A DNA stretch of 50,458 nt from a virus. Shown one piece after another: positions 1-9,398 of this stretch (position 1 is the first letter of the stretch; each line of letters opens with the position of its first letter). Location: the IMG/VR virus record IMGVR_UViG_3300042473_000179, positions 1 to 50,458 of that record, one strand, 5' to 3'. The notes beneath the pieces were generated by a model. That model was not told the DNA's origin, searched no databases, and was given only the letters and a program-made list of their open reading frames with translations. The translations under genes and the position numbers were made by a program.

Positions 1-1000
1 CCCTATAGTCATCTAGTAAAGAAGTTATGCGTTTAGTTAGTGTATTTTTAAACTCTTGATCATCGATACTATCAATAATTTCTTTATATTCATTGCTGTT
101 AAAACAATAATGTCCTGATACATCAACTGCTTGATGTTTAGTGGCATGCTTTGGATCTGTTACCCATCTTTGCCATTTGTTTGCAGAATACACAACGTCT
201 GAAAATTTGTCCCATAAATGCACAGGAGAAAATTGTTTTAGAATTGCGGTTTGTATAGTACCCAATTGAGGTGCAATATTTAGACTATCTATTCCTGCGG
301 CTCGTCTATTAAGCAAATCATTTTTGTTAAAATAATCAGCATTATGCTCTTTGAATAAAAATCCAGCATCATGAATCTGTTTAGCAACATGGGTATTATC
401 AACTAGATTAAAGTTTCCCTCTTGGCCACATTTGGTTAAACTGCCGGTCTGCGTAACAAAAAATTTTATATTTTTCTTATACTGTTGTAAAAATGCTAAT
501 TGTTCTTCAATACGTCCTATACTACTGGACACGTCTATGCCAGTATTATCCTCACTGCCAAATTCTAACATTATATCGGGATTCAGAGAGATGGCATATT
601 CTATTAATTCTTTACCGTGAGTGAGATGATTGGATTTTATTCTAGACACATCTATGTGAATCAAGTCAAACCCGCAGTTGATATCGTTTTTGACTGTTTC
701 CTTACACATAGCAATGCATTCGTCTATGGATAACACAACATCTTTATCTCCAAAATAAGGACCACAGTGATCTCTACAAATTAATAAATTCGGATTATTA
801 TATTGATGTACCAAGTTGGTTAATTCTTTGCTAGTACATACATAGCCTGAATTATAATCTACTTGATTTCTACTAGCAATAATCATTAGAGGGTAATTAT
901 ACTCCATAGTATATTTTGCTAGTATTTCAGTTATGTCTCGGCTCATGGGGCCAAAACCTAATTTAAATTGATTGATAGAATTTTTCTGAGAATCGGTCAT
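1..1000 (-). CDS. GatZ/KbaZ-like class II aldolase-family protein (3' end cut by window edge)
   Basis: Reading the minus strand from ATG at 1000 gives an open frame to the window edge, starting MTDSQKNSINQFKLGFGPMS. The segments IIASRNQVDYNSGY, LLICRDHCGPYFGD and FDLIHIDVSRIK match in order the family segments of the tagatose-bisphosphate aldolase accessory subunit GatZ/KbaZ (TSNQVN..GGYTG, GGDHLGP, K.HLDAS). That family supports or resembles class II sugar-phosphate aldolases. The start overlaps the preceding AroE-like gene by 38 nt, so the two are translationally coupled. It lies in a run with a nucleotidyltransferase-kinase fusion and a cupin, pointing to synthesis of an activated sugar or polyol. 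The C-terminus is outside the window. The family call is from recalled motifs; substrate unknown. Confidence 0.7.
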   Translation of the reverse strand, partial: MTDSQKNSINQFKLGFGPMSRDITEILAKYTMEYNYPLMIIASRNQVDYNSGYVCTSKELTNLVHQYNNPNLLICRDHCGPYFGDKDVVLSIDECIAMCKETVKNDINCGFDLIHIDVSRIKSNHLTHGKELIEYAISLNPDIMLEFGSEDNTGIDVSSSIGRIEEQLAFLQQYKKNIKFFVTQTGSLTKCGQEGNFNLVDNTHVAKQIHDAGFLFKEHNADYFNKNDLLNRRAAGIDSLNIAPQLGTIQTAILKQFSPVHLWDKFSDVVYSANKWQRWVTDPKHATKHQAVDVSGHYCFNSNEYKEIIDSIDDQEFKNTLTKRITSLLDDYR

Positions 1001-1694
1001 AAATATCCGGTTGAGGAATGATTCCGGTGTAAATTTCGAATTGTTTTAAGAACTGTTGTTTATAAAATTCTCTACCAGAAACATATTGTATATTACTTAT
1101 TCTGCATTGCTCTGCTAGGTAATTTTTTGTTACCATAGACATATCTATTACTAAGCGAGTTCCCAGTGGTAAAAACTCAAATAAGTTATCTTGTGCAGTT
1201 GTTCCGCAAGGTGTGCAGTTTATCAACACATCAGTTTCGGCTACACGACCAAGCCAATTTGCACGTCGAGAAAAAACTTGACAATTATACAACTTTAAGT
1301 ATTCGGCAAATGTTGAGCCTATAGCACCGGCGCCTAATATACTAATTCGGTCATTTGAATAAATCTGTTCGGACACATGTTTTACACCTTCGATATCGCA
1401 ATTATATCCATATAACTTTCCATTAACTATTTTTATAGTATTGCAAGACTGATAAAGATCAACCGACTTGTCTATGCTATCGAGTAACGAAATAACAGAG
1501 TTTTTAAATGGCATTGTAATACTAATTCCATCTATTCCGTCATCTATGGCATCTGATACGCTTTGTTTTAAATTGGACGTTTTGTAGGGAGTGTATGTGG
1601 CATCTATATTGTAGTAATTAAAAAATGAGGTGTAAAAATATTGTCCTGTTTTTCCAGGATTACTAGCAAGACTTATAAATTTTTTATTGTGCAT
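963..1694 (-). CDS. AroE-like shikimate/quinate dehydrogenase-fold protein
   Basis: 243 aa, slightly shorter than typical AroE (about 270). The N-terminal part carries the substrate-binding pattern: ISITMPFK (family: VTxPxK), then SCNTI (family: ANT) and GYNCDIEG (family: GxNTDxxG). A nucleotide-binding stretch follows, SILGAGAIGSTFAEYL near residue 120, with the GAGG-like loop of the Rossmann domain. Known family members reduce 3-dehydroshikimate with NADPH; the catalytic Lys of the TMPFK segment is kept. Several AroE paralogues act in amino-sugar or aminoshikimate pathways. Given the aldolase and sugar-transfer neighbours, a specialised keto-sugar or cyclitol reductase is more likely than housekeeping shikimate synthesis. 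That role is inference. Confidence 0.7.
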   Translation of the reverse strand: MHNKKFISLASNPGKTGQYFYTSFFNYYNIDATYTPYKTSNLKQSVSDAIDDGIDGISITMPFKNSVISLLDSIDKSVDLYQSCNTIKIVNGKLYGYNCDIEGVKHVSEQIYSNDRISILGAGAIGSTFAEYLKLYNCQVFSRRANWLGRVAETDVLINCTPCGTTAQDNLFEFLPLGTRLVIDMSMVTKNYLAEQCRISNIQYVSGREFYKQQFLKQFEIYTGIIPQPDIYDRFSEKFYQSI

Positions 1695-3222
1695 TTTCTA
1701 ATTCTTGGAATAACTTTATCCCCAAGTACCAAAGGAATAAATCAAATGGAGCAGTATGTAGTGGACTCATGTTCCAAAAGATTATTGGTACTAATTGTTG
1801 TACTTTATTATAATCTAGGTTGTTATCTAAAATATATTTCTTTAAACGTTCCTGATATACTGTAATATGATCAACATTTGGAATACTCAACGTCACTGAA
1901 CCATTATCTATCTCTATGTTAAAGTTATGTTTCTTAATGTTGGCATAATTGATAATGAGACCACCGGCCATTTTAGCTAAATCATAATATATGTCACCGT
2001 ACTCAACTAGGCCAGCAAACTCATGACGCCAGTCTATAATCTTAAATTCGCCACTATCACTGATTACAATGTTGTCAAATTGTAGATCACCGTGTATGAA
2101 CCCAGGACGAGTTACTTGAGCAAAGTATTCCCAATCTATTTTGTCAAGATAATAAGTGTAATCTTTAACATTGACTCCATCAACATTTGTAATAGGTTTT
2201 AAATTCGGGTACTTTTCTAAAAACTTATTAATACGTACAAGACTTTTTGTTTTGTAAAATTCAATACTGGCATTGTAAATATCTGCGTCACATTCCTTCC
2301 ACACATTGGTTTCTAACCAATTAAGTAATTCACCAAATGCCACTGGGTTATTAAACTCGTAGAGCGTTTTTCCGGGAAAGAAATTATATGCCATATAATT
2401 TCCGCTGTGTTTACAGTTGGCAGGAAATACATGGGGATTTGCCAGAACTTTGTCGTATTTCTTTTTAGCAACTGTGGGATCTAGCCACCATTTAACCACA
2501 CGATTATTACAGATATATGTAACTTCGTCTTTCTTAGTAAAATCAAACTTTTGACTTTTGCTTAATTCAGTTTGATATATTGTCGGGCTACCAAAGTCCA
2601 ACCATGTGGTTAACGTAGCAGTGTCACTGCCTAATTTAATTATGCCAATAAATTCATTACTATTACTTTGTTTCAAGTCTGCAAAGAATGTAGTATAGTC
2701 AGCTATATACATCAGTCCGGTAAATGCCCGCCACGTTGCTGGCGTTGATTTTTTAAATTTAATGTCATGTATAACAAAACTGTTATTTTGGTCAAACATG
2801 GTATACAGATGAGTATCTTGTTCAGGTACTGTATTAACAAAATAGCAGTCTTTATTTCTAACTTTGTCTATTACTGTCTGATTAAAATAAGTATCGCAAG
2901 GTACGTACCAAAATTCACTGTTAATTAAATCTTTGCATTGTAGCAAAGTAACACCTGTACCAGACTTATCACTAGTCCAATCATCAATTTCTACAAATTC
3001 AATATGCTTATCACTATATGCCGAGTTACAAAAATCTATAATTTGTTCTTTTAAATAACCAACAGGTATAACAAATCTAGTGTTATGGGGAAAGTTGTCT
3101 ATAATATGTGCTAGAACTGGTTTATCCTTGTACGGGAGCAGTGCCTTGTTAAGATGTTTGGTATAATTTCCCATCCTACTACCTAATCCAGCAGTGGGAA
3201 TAATTACAGTGTGTTTATTCAT
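1684..3222 (-). CDS. Nucleotidyltransferase-kinase fusion (NTP_transferase + APH/choline-kinase-like)
   Basis: 512 aa. Residues 1 to about 230 form a sugar-phosphate nucleotidyltransferase: VIIPTAGLGSRMGNYTKHLNKALLPY contains the G-x-G-S/T-R-M...K signature, followed by WYVPCDTYF. Residues about 240 to 512 resemble aminoglycoside-phosphotransferase/choline kinases: FIHGDLQFDNIVI is the Brenner motif (HGDLxxxN) and FKIIDWRHEF the DxD/DW metal motif. Such fusions first phosphorylate and then CTP/NTP-activate a small alcohol (LicA/LicC-type chemistry). It overlaps both neighbours by 8-11 nt. Together with the cupin and the aldolase-like gene it suggests the phage makes an NDP-activated sugar or choline-like donor. 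The substrate is unknown. Confidence 0.75.
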   Translation of the reverse strand: MNKHTVIIPTAGLGSRMGNYTKHLNKALLPYKDKPVLAHIIDNFPHNTRFVIPVGYLKEQIIDFCNSAYSDKHIEFVEIDDWTSDKSGTGVTLLQCKDLINSEFWYVPCDTYFNQTVIDKVRNKDCYFVNTVPEQDTHLYTMFDQNNSFVIHDIKFKKSTPATWRAFTGLMYIADYTTFFADLKQSNSNEFIGIIKLGSDTATLTTWLDFGSPTIYQTELSKSQKFDFTKKDEVTYICNNRVVKWWLDPTVAKKKYDKVLANPHVFPANCKHSGNYMAYNFFPGKTLYEFNNPVAFGELLNWLETNVWKECDADIYNASIEFYKTKSLVRINKFLEKYPNLKPITNVDGVNVKDYTYYLDKIDWEYFAQVTRPGFIHGDLQFDNIVISDSGEFKIIDWRHEFAGLVEYGDIYYDLAKMAGGLIINYANIKKHNFNIEIDNGSVTLSIPNVDHITVYQERLKKYILDNNLDYNKVQQLVPIIFWNMSPLHTAPFDLFLWYLGIKLFQELENAQ

Positions 3223-3649
3223 GTTCGTGACTTATTCTTCCATGAGTCCTACCAGCATCATCTTGTAAACGTATAACATCGTCTAGCTCAGTAGTACTAG
3301 TTTCCATGAATTCTAAGTCAGTAGTGGCAATTACTCTATGTACATATCCTGGCTGTACATTGAACACTACGCCTGCTGTGAGTTCAATCCGTTCAAATGT
3401 GTATTCGTATTGCTCAACTTCTCTGCTGGTCATGCCAGACTCAAGGAATTGTTTAATATCTAGTGGTTCCAGACTGCGATGTAGAACACCTGTACCGCTC
3501 AATACATAATTTGTTTCAATTTTATACTCATGCACTTGCAAGCTGGTTCTGTTACCTGCTTTAAATAAAATACGCTTACTAGCATACGGAGTTGTAGTAC
3601 CATCTGCTATCCAAAGTTCTTGTCCCCAAGGTTTTTTAATTATTTTCAT
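3215..3649 (-). CDS. Cupin, mannose-6-phosphate isomerase type II C-terminal-like
   Basis: 144 aa single cupin. It opens with KPWGQELWIA, the typical KPWG.E start of the cupin found at the C-terminus of bifunctional GDP-mannose pyrophosphorylase/phosphomannose isomerases. It continues with the metal-binding part SLQVHEYKIETNYVLSGTG and a second motif PGYVHRVIAT. Its position directly upstream of the nucleotidyltransferase-kinase fusion, with an 8-nt overlap, supports sugar isomerisation or binding of a sugar phosphate. Stand-alone versions are common in phage and capsule gene clusters. Which sugar is used cannot be told. Confidence 0.7.
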   Translation of the reverse strand: MKIIKKPWGQELWIADGTTTPYASKRILFKAGNRTSLQVHEYKIETNYVLSGTGVLHRSLEPLDIKQFLESGMTSREVEQYEYTFERIELTAGVVFNVQPGYVHRVIATTDLEFMETSTTELDDVIRLQDDAGRTHGRISHEHE

Positions 3650-5052
3650 AGTTTTACCATTTCTCGACCTGAGCGTTTATAAATCCATTTGCCTAAACTA
3701 TTGCTTCCGAATGTAGTTGCTTTTGGATAACGTGTTTCTATAGAGTTTAAAAAGTTGTTAAATTCATTATCTAAATCCTCTAAGCTAAATTTCATGCTTG
3801 TAAAATCTGTTGCAAAGATATTACTATAATAAAAAAATGGTCTTGTTGCACCATTACCTAGTTCTAATAGATTTTTAAATTGTTCTTTATTAAATAAATC
3901 AACTACTACAAATTCAGCGTTAGACGACCTAAATTTATTCCAAAGTTTTTTAAATTTCTCCTCACCTCCGTATGCATCATGTAATATTTTAATATTGGTA
4001 TCCATATCTGCATTGATGAATTTATACATCCTTTTTAATTCAATAGGTTTTTTCATTAAAAACTGTTTTAAATCATTTCCATCCCATGAAGTTTTTAGCA
4101 TCTTTAACCATTCAATACTTTCTTTATTGAAATCGTAAAATATAAATTTAATATCAGGAGACTTTTCTAACATATCGAGATATTTAAAACCAGCTGCTGG
4201 CCCGAAGTATATGTCGCTGCCAATCGTTGGTACACCAAACTGATATGATTCACTATTAAAAATCCAAATTTGTGGGTTAGGATTAAACCATCTGTCTATT
4301 AATTTTTTTTGATTGGGATTAGTTAGCTCAGCTGTGTTGTTAGTCTGTAGTGCATTATAAAACAATTCACTTTCATGCACAGGATACACATAGAGTCGGC
4401 AATCTCTCATTTCCTGAGGAAAGTTATCTATTCTAATTCCTTTAGAGAATGCAGCTTTTAGCCATCCCCAACCAGGGTAACTTCTTGTTTTAACGTCTGA
4501 TCCATCAATACCTTGCACCCAGAATGGGGTGTAATTGTCGTGGAAGTTTTCTTCTGATCTTGTGTAGTTGGGTAATTCTTCTGTTACTTCTTCCCAATCA
4601 CCGAATATTGGACTTCCTAATTTTTTCCACGATGCTACATTCACAATCATCATTTGATTGTGAATCTCTACCCATCCTTTGCGTTTTTCTGATTCCCAGT
4701 CAAGTGTAAATGCCATTAAAAAGAAATCAGGATTTTTAGTTCCGTAGTTATCTAGCACTTCGTAAAATTTGTTAATTCTAATAAAATTTCCTATATTTTG
4801 AATTACAACAATATCATATTCATGGCTTTGCTCCATGCATTGATCTATGTTATTAAAATATCGTACAGTACCTTTTAATGTAGAAGAACTCATCCTAAAA
4901 GTAAAACTGTACGTCATGTCGTACATTCTTTTAAACAATTGAGGATGTTTATTTTTGATATTGTCTTGATCGACAATTGCATACATGATATTTTTATTTC
5001 TTAGATATGTTTTATCAATTGTCAGCTTAGTAAAAACGGTTTCAGTGGTCAT
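3646..5052 (-). CDS. Conserved phage protein of unknown function (468 aa), possible SAM-methyltransferase-like C-terminal half
   Basis: I do not recognise a named family with confidence. The N-terminal half is rich in aromatic residues and reads YDIVVIQNIGNF and DFFLMAFTLDW, a Rossmann-like alternation of beta strand and helix. Around residue 275-330 a segment FGPAAGFKYLDMLEKSPDIK is followed by FIFYDFNKESIEWLKML, resembling the glycine loop and acidic beta-2 end of class I methyltransferases. It overlaps the cupin and the 2OG oxygenase genes by 4 nt on each side. It may be a transferase of the same pathway; this is inference only. Confidence 0.55.
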   Translation of the reverse strand: MTTETVFTKLTIDKTYLRNKNIMYAIVDQDNIKNKHPQLFKRMYDMTYSFTFRMSSSTLKGTVRYFNNIDQCMEQSHEYDIVVIQNIGNFIRINKFYEVLDNYGTKNPDFFLMAFTLDWESEKRKGWVEIHNQMMIVNVASWKKLGSPIFGDWEEVTEELPNYTRSEENFHDNYTPFWVQGIDGSDVKTRSYPGWGWLKAAFSKGIRIDNFPQEMRDCRLYVYPVHESELFYNALQTNNTAELTNPNQKKLIDRWFNPNPQIWIFNSESYQFGVPTIGSDIYFGPAAGFKYLDMLEKSPDIKFIFYDFNKESIEWLKMLKTSWDGNDLKQFLMKKPIELKRMYKFINADMDTNIKILHDAYGGEEKFKKLWNKFRSSNAEFVVVDLFNKEQFKNLLELGNGATRPFFYYSNIFATDFTSMKFSLEDLDNEFNNFLNSIETRYPKATTFGSNSLGKWIYKRSGREMVKL

Positions 5053-5711
5053 AATTTAAAAAAATCTTCCGAGTAATGTCCATGCACTATTATATGATAT
5101 CTAGGCTCATCGCTGTTGTTTAATACAATGTGCTCGTTTGCCACGTCAATGACCATGCCATAGCCTGGTTTGAATGGGACCACGCCTTTGTTTTTAAACA
5201 CAAACTCGCATCCTTCTGGATTATTTATAGCTATGTTTAATGGACTAAAAATTCTACCAGGCCCATCTGTATGTGGCATAATATAACCGCCCGGAGCCAA
5301 TCGCATTATGCGCACACGATCAAATAGTTTATAAGGTAAGGACTGTAAAAATTTAGATAACTTAGGAACACGGTCACATGCATCAGTCCATTGATAGTTT
5401 GCTTCTTTTAAATTAGTAAATCCGTACTTGGTGTAATGTTCAGTTTTGTGTTTGTCAATGCCGTGTAAGGTTAGACTCTGCCACCCGGTGTGGCCATACC
5501 CTTTTTTCTTATCTTGGCCACGATGATTAAAGTAAAGATCATCAACTGATTGACATTCTTCTAATAATGCAGTTGTATCAAAATTAAAATTGATAGGGTA
5601 ATAAACACAATCTATATCATTGAACGATTCAGCGTATGAGTCATGTACAGTGTTGGTAAAAGATTTGTTGTTATTGTAAAATTCTAGTAATTCTTCTGGA
5701 AAGTTTTTCAT
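5049..5711 (-). CDS. Aspartyl/asparaginyl beta-hydroxylase-like 2OG-Fe(II) oxygenase
   Basis: 220 aa. The double-stranded beta-helix core carries the iron triad H147-x-D149 (in GGYIMPHTDGPGR) and H194 (DVANEHIVLNNS). R204 (EPRYHIIVHG) is placed to bind the 2-oxoglutarate carboxylate. The sequence between them (LNIAINNPEGCEFVF) fits the Asp_Arg_Hydrox pattern. Such enzymes hydroxylate free or protein-bound Asp/Asn, Arg or similar using O2 and 2OG. The gene overlaps its neighbours by 4 nt in the long minus-strand chain and sits next to a radical SAM gene, the pairing seen repeatedly in this window. Confidence 0.8.
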   Translation of the reverse strand: MKNFPEELLEFYNNNKSFTNTVHDSYAESFNDIDCVYYPINFNFDTTALLEECQSVDDLYFNHRGQDKKKGYGHTGWQSLTLHGIDKHKTEHYTKYGFTNLKEANYQWTDACDRVPKLSKFLQSLPYKLFDRVRIMRLAPGGYIMPHTDGPGRIFSPLNIAINNPEGCEFVFKNKGVVPFKPGYGMVIDVANEHIVLNNSDEPRYHIIVHGHYSEDFFKL

Positions 5712-6979
5712 TTTTTAATAACCTTGGCACTTTTAATACTGTTAAATTTACTCCACACATTGAGATTCCAAGACTCCTGATCCGTAATAGTGTTAGAATT
5801 AATTATTGGATCTTTGTTTAAAGCATATCCTTGAAGATGAGCAACCGGGATGAATCCCAGCGCCAAGTCACGTAATCTCAATTCAGGATCAATAAACTCT
5901 GAAAAATTATTTGTTGTCCACCACTTGTGTAACGCAATACACGGATAATAAGAAGTGCTTGGACGAAAATTCATATACATTTCAGCCGCAAATCTTTGTT
6001 GTGGACGTATTTGTTTTCTCTTAACAACTTCTACATCTTCGTCATGACATGCACTGGACCAATGTTTTCCTAGAGTGTTATATCCTAAGTAAACCCACCC
6101 CCATTTATGCTCAGGAGTGAATAAAATAAAATCTTCTGGATTTAATTGTTCGTGTAAGTAGTCCGATGGCACTATTTCTTCTAGAGGTTTGTTAGGCATA
6201 AAATCAACCAAACAGGTGCATATAGATTTGTCAGTGTTATCCCAGGTTCGAAAAATCGCTTCAAAATTGTGTATCTGTTCGTTTAATCTCAAAAATGCTT
6301 CATGCAAAAACATATCATGGTCTGGTTCAATTAGTTTTCCTAATTTAATAAACGCCCCGTGGATATCTTCGTTAAAATTTATGCCGGGCCACTTCATAGC
6401 CAATGGATCAGTATCTTCTATTTTTAGATAAGCTTCATCCCACCAATTGCTATCTATTTTTTCTTGAACTCGAGCAAGATAATTCAAGTATTCATTATGC
6501 AAATTATCAATTTCTGTGTTATCTACTTTATATAAAGGTTTCAATTTTATATCGTAAAAGTTATTGATTTTTCCAATACATAAATTAATTTCGGAAAGAT
6601 TGATATTTTTCTTAAAATATGCCTCTAGGTAGTCACCATAAACTTCAAATTGCTCATGTAGATCATTTAGTAATCCTGCATTTATTCTAAGATGATTGAC
6701 ACTGACTATGTCTGGCAATTTAACATCATACTCTGTTGAATTAATAAATTTAATGTTTTCTTGAAATTCTACAAACTGTTTTTGAACTTCTTTAAAACTA
6801 AGTATCTTTCTATAATTAGATTTTATTTTATTTTTAACTTTATTATTTTTATTAATTAATTCAATCCATCGATCAGCAACTGTGGTAGATGTTATTCCGT
6901 AGTATAGTCTTAGTTGTTCCTTGGTATCGCTGTTTTCACATATGATTTCTAAAATCTTCTTTTCATTCCAAATATCCAT
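5708..6979 (-). CDS. Hypothetical phage protein, 423 aa
   Basis: No named family recognised. Residues 1-180 are Lys/Asn-rich and mostly helical (LHNEYLNYLARVQEKI). The C-terminal half is rich in aromatic residues (WGWVYLGYNTLGKHW, CIALHKWWTTN) and ends with a short basic tail. It starts 3 nt after the radical SAM gene stop and overlaps the following oxygenase by 4 nt, so it belongs to the same transcript. No membrane segment or signal peptide is visible. It may be a substrate or partner of the flanking redox enzymes, which is unproven. Confidence 0.5.
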   Translation of the reverse strand: MDIWNEKKILEIICENSDTKEQLRLYYGITSTTVADRWIELINKNNKVKNKIKSNYRKILSFKEVQKQFVEFQENIKFINSTEYDVKLPDIVSVNHLRINAGLLNDLHEQFEVYGDYLEAYFKKNINLSEINLCIGKINNFYDIKLKPLYKVDNTEIDNLHNEYLNYLARVQEKIDSNWWDEAYLKIEDTDPLAMKWPGINFNEDIHGAFIKLGKLIEPDHDMFLHEAFLRLNEQIHNFEAIFRTWDNTDKSICTCLVDFMPNKPLEEIVPSDYLHEQLNPEDFILFTPEHKWGWVYLGYNTLGKHWSSACHDEDVEVVKRKQIRPQQRFAAEMYMNFRPSTSYYPCIALHKWWTTNNFSEFIDPELRLRDLALGFIPVAHLQGYALNKDPIINSNTITDQESWNLNVWSKFNSIKSAKVIKK

Positions 6980-6982
6980 ATA

Positions 6983-8275
6983 CTATACCTCTTGAGTAAT
7001 TTCTGTTTTAAATAATGAAGTTTTAACTTTATTCATTTCGGGAATTGTGACAAATGTATTTTCGTTCCTCACATGATCTAGCTTTCTAGTAATCTCTACA
7101 AAGTCTTTTGCGGCGTCTTTATCAAACGGTGCTTCGAGCTCGTGCAGTATGTATGAAAACCTATTTGTAATATTTGTGTTGTATTTGGCGTTAAATTCAA
7201 GAACAAAGTTTTCTAATTTTTCAATTATCCTTTTCTTAAAATCATCGGGCAATATACGCACATGATAGTGCTTGGGGTCAATAAGCATATTGATAAAAAA
7301 GTTATCGTAGTTGATTCCAAACTCTGGTCTGGCTTTGATTACACCAATATTAACTAGATGTGTAATGATTTCTGGTAATCTAAATACATTCCATGCACCA
7401 ATAGTCATGCCCGGCCTTACAATGATATTGTTCAAAGTTGACATTGCTTTGAGATTTTCTTCTACTTTACTCCACACTGTACCCGCACGAATAAGTTCAG
7501 CACGATCGCCTATTTCATCAATACTGGGCCAAACTTCAATTTTACCTTGCTCCCACTGTTGCCAGTAATCGAGTACTTGTTTTTTACCGTACGATAAAAT
7601 CGATGCATTTGTATTATATGAAATACGAACATCAAATCTTTTATTTTTAACCAGCATGTCTAAAATTTGCCAGTGCTCGGGCATCATTAGAGGCTCACCG
7701 CCTGCAAAGTAAATTTTCTCTACATGTTTAACTTGCTCGTTTAAGAAATCAAAATTTGTAAGATTATCTACTGATTCAATATTCCATACTTTATCCTGTT
7801 CATCAATCCAGCCTAACTTTTTAGCATCAGGCACCCAGGTTGAACTGTAACGTGGCCCACAGCTACGACATTTAAAATTACAAAGATTACTGAAACGGAA
7901 ATCCCAATATTTCAACTCCATTGTGGTACAAGTACCGTCGGGCTCTGTAATTTTTGGAATTTCTCTTAGAACGTTTGCAAAATCTCTAGCATGATGTACT
8001 CGTCCGCTTTCACCAGTAACACGTTCTTGATCAAAACATTTGTTACAAATTTTAGGCTCAACACCTTCAATCATGTCTTTGCGAATAGATTTCATGTTGT
8101 CACTGTTCCAAATCTCTTCGATGGATTGCGTATTTAGATCGCCAGCAAAATAGTCGTGTGTACTTGTTAAACAACAGGGAATTACTTTACCGCTAGGTTC
8201 AAATGCAAGATGCATCCACGGCACAGCACACACTGTTTTTCTAAATTCGCTTATGTCTTTAATTTTAATTGGCAT
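6983..8275 (-). CDS. N-terminal-twitch radical SAM protein
   Basis: 430 aa. The auxiliary-cluster domain comes first: C16-AVPWMHLAFEPSGKVI-C34-C35, then the SLEEIW-like stretch SIEEIWNSDNMKSIR and C77-x2-C80. The radical SAM core follows with C132-x3-C136-x2-C139 (LCNFKCRSCG) and YFAGGEPLMM, the SAM-binding GGEP motif. This order (twitch/SPASM-like cysteines N-terminal) is that of the twitch-domain radical SAM family known from phages and environmental bacteria; function is uncharacterised. It overlaps the glycosyltransferase-like gene by 11 nt. Paralogues at 33.2, 35.9 and 48.8 kb share the layout. Chemistry is radical-based; the substrate is unknown. Confidence 0.88.
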   Translation of the reverse strand: MPIKIKDISEFRKTVCAVPWMHLAFEPSGKVIPCCLTSTHDYFAGDLNTQSIEEIWNSDNMKSIRKDMIEGVEPKICNKCFDQERVTGESGRVHHARDFANVLREIPKITEPDGTCTTMELKYWDFRFSNLCNFKCRSCGPRYSSTWVPDAKKLGWIDEQDKVWNIESVDNLTNFDFLNEQVKHVEKIYFAGGEPLMMPEHWQILDMLVKNKRFDVRISYNTNASILSYGKKQVLDYWQQWEQGKIEVWPSIDEIGDRAELIRAGTVWSKVEENLKAMSTLNNIIVRPGMTIGAWNVFRLPEIITHLVNIGVIKARPEFGINYDNFFINMLIDPKHYHVRILPDDFKKRIIEKLENFVLEFNAKYNTNITNRFSYILHELEAPFDKDAAKDFVEITRKLDHVRNENTFVTIPEMNKVKTSLFKTEITQEV

Positions 8276-9398
8276 TGTCGTCCTGTGCGTATAGTATTTT
8301 ACTTATGTCGCTGTGTAAGGTGTCTTGAAAATTCCAGCACCTCTTGATAAAGATATTGTGGTTGTGTTCAAATATAGGATACATTTCTTTCATTACTTCA
8401 TGAAGATCTGTACGATTTATAAAATCTAAACTGGATTGAATTGCCAGTTCAATTCGACGTTCGTTATCGGGTTCGAGGTCATAACTTTCATCAATGTACC
8501 CGGCAAAAGTCTGATAACCCAATTCTCTAAAATGTTGCAAACTGTATTGTCCATTTATCATAACAAATGGTTGAAAACATTTTATAGGCTTATATGTTTT
8601 TTCTGTAAAAAATGTATGACTAACATGAGTTTCGCTTATGATATGTAAATAACTTTGATAAAATTTATCAACACTTTTGTCAATTATAGACAATGCACTA
8701 TCACCGGTGTGATCTAATTCAATAGGCAATTTCAACGGTATACTGTGTTCAAGTCCAAGTGCATTCCATTGTGTATTATATTTTGGATAGTATTTGATGA
8801 ATTTTAATTTATCATCTTCTTGCCAGTGGAGTCCTTGATAAAAAAAACTAAGTAATCCTTGATCTCTATACGGATATAATCCGGCAACTAATGCAAATCT
8901 ATGATAGCGGCTTCTTCGATTTAAACAAATAAATTTATACGGCCTAATTTCTTCTTTAAAAATATATTCAGTTGCAACTCGTCGTTCTTTGATAAAGTTG
9001 TTATTAAAACTAGCAGGTTCCCAAGAATTACAAAATACAGATTTATATTTTAGAGATCTTGCTACATTTCCAGTAAGAAAAATAATTTTGTCATCTGGTA
9101 AATCATGCGAGTATTGAATATGAGATATTTGATATTCGTAATGCTCCCAATTCTCAGCTTCATGATAATGGGATATTAATATTAAACAATTGCCTTGATT
9201 GATAGAATTTAAAATTATATTTGGTATTGTTACATCAGAGATAGATTTACTATCAAGCGGGAAAAAAATTGGATAGATAAACTTAGTGTTCGGAATTTTA
9301 TCCACTAGTTTAAAAAATGATACATCTTTTAAGATAGTTGACCAATCACCCTTTTGATTAGAGTCGTCTATATATAATAGTATTGGTGTTAAGTCCAT
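8265..9398 (-). CDS. Glycosyltransferase-like phage protein
   Basis: 377 aa. The diagnostic part is near residues 265-310: HTFFTEKTYKPIKCFQPFVM followed by LQHFRELGYQTFAGYIDESYD. This is the 'S/F-TEK-x-y-K-P-I ... P-F-x-x-x-G ... L+xLGF.TF' pattern of GT10-like (fucosyltransferase-type) donor-binding domains often seen in phages. The N-terminal half (FICLNRRSRYHRFALVAGLY) also fits that group. It overlaps both neighbours and probably acts with the sugar-activation genes downstream. Donor and acceptor are unknown; the family link rests on motif recall. Confidence 0.55.
   Translation of the reverse strand: MDLTPILLYIDDSNQKGDWSTILKDVSFFKLVDKIPNTKFIYPIFFPLDSKSISDVTIPNIILNSINQGNCLILISHYHEAENWEHYEYQISHIQYSHDLPDDKIIFLTGNVARSLKYKSVFCNSWEPASFNNNFIKERRVATEYIFKEEIRPYKFICLNRRSRYHRFALVAGLYPYRDQGLLSFFYQGLHWQEDDKLKFIKYYPKYNTQWNALGLEHSIPLKLPIELDHTGDSALSIIDKSVDKFYQSYLHIISETHVSHTFFTEKTYKPIKCFQPFVMINGQYSLQHFRELGYQTFAGYIDESYDLEPDNERRIELAIQSSLDFINRTDLHEVMKEMYPIFEHNHNIFIKRCWNFQDTLHSDISKILYAQDDNAN

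Noticed and set aside
432-620. 62-aa plus-strand frame
   Set aside because: Antisense to the aldolase-like reading frame, which matches its family along the whole visible length.
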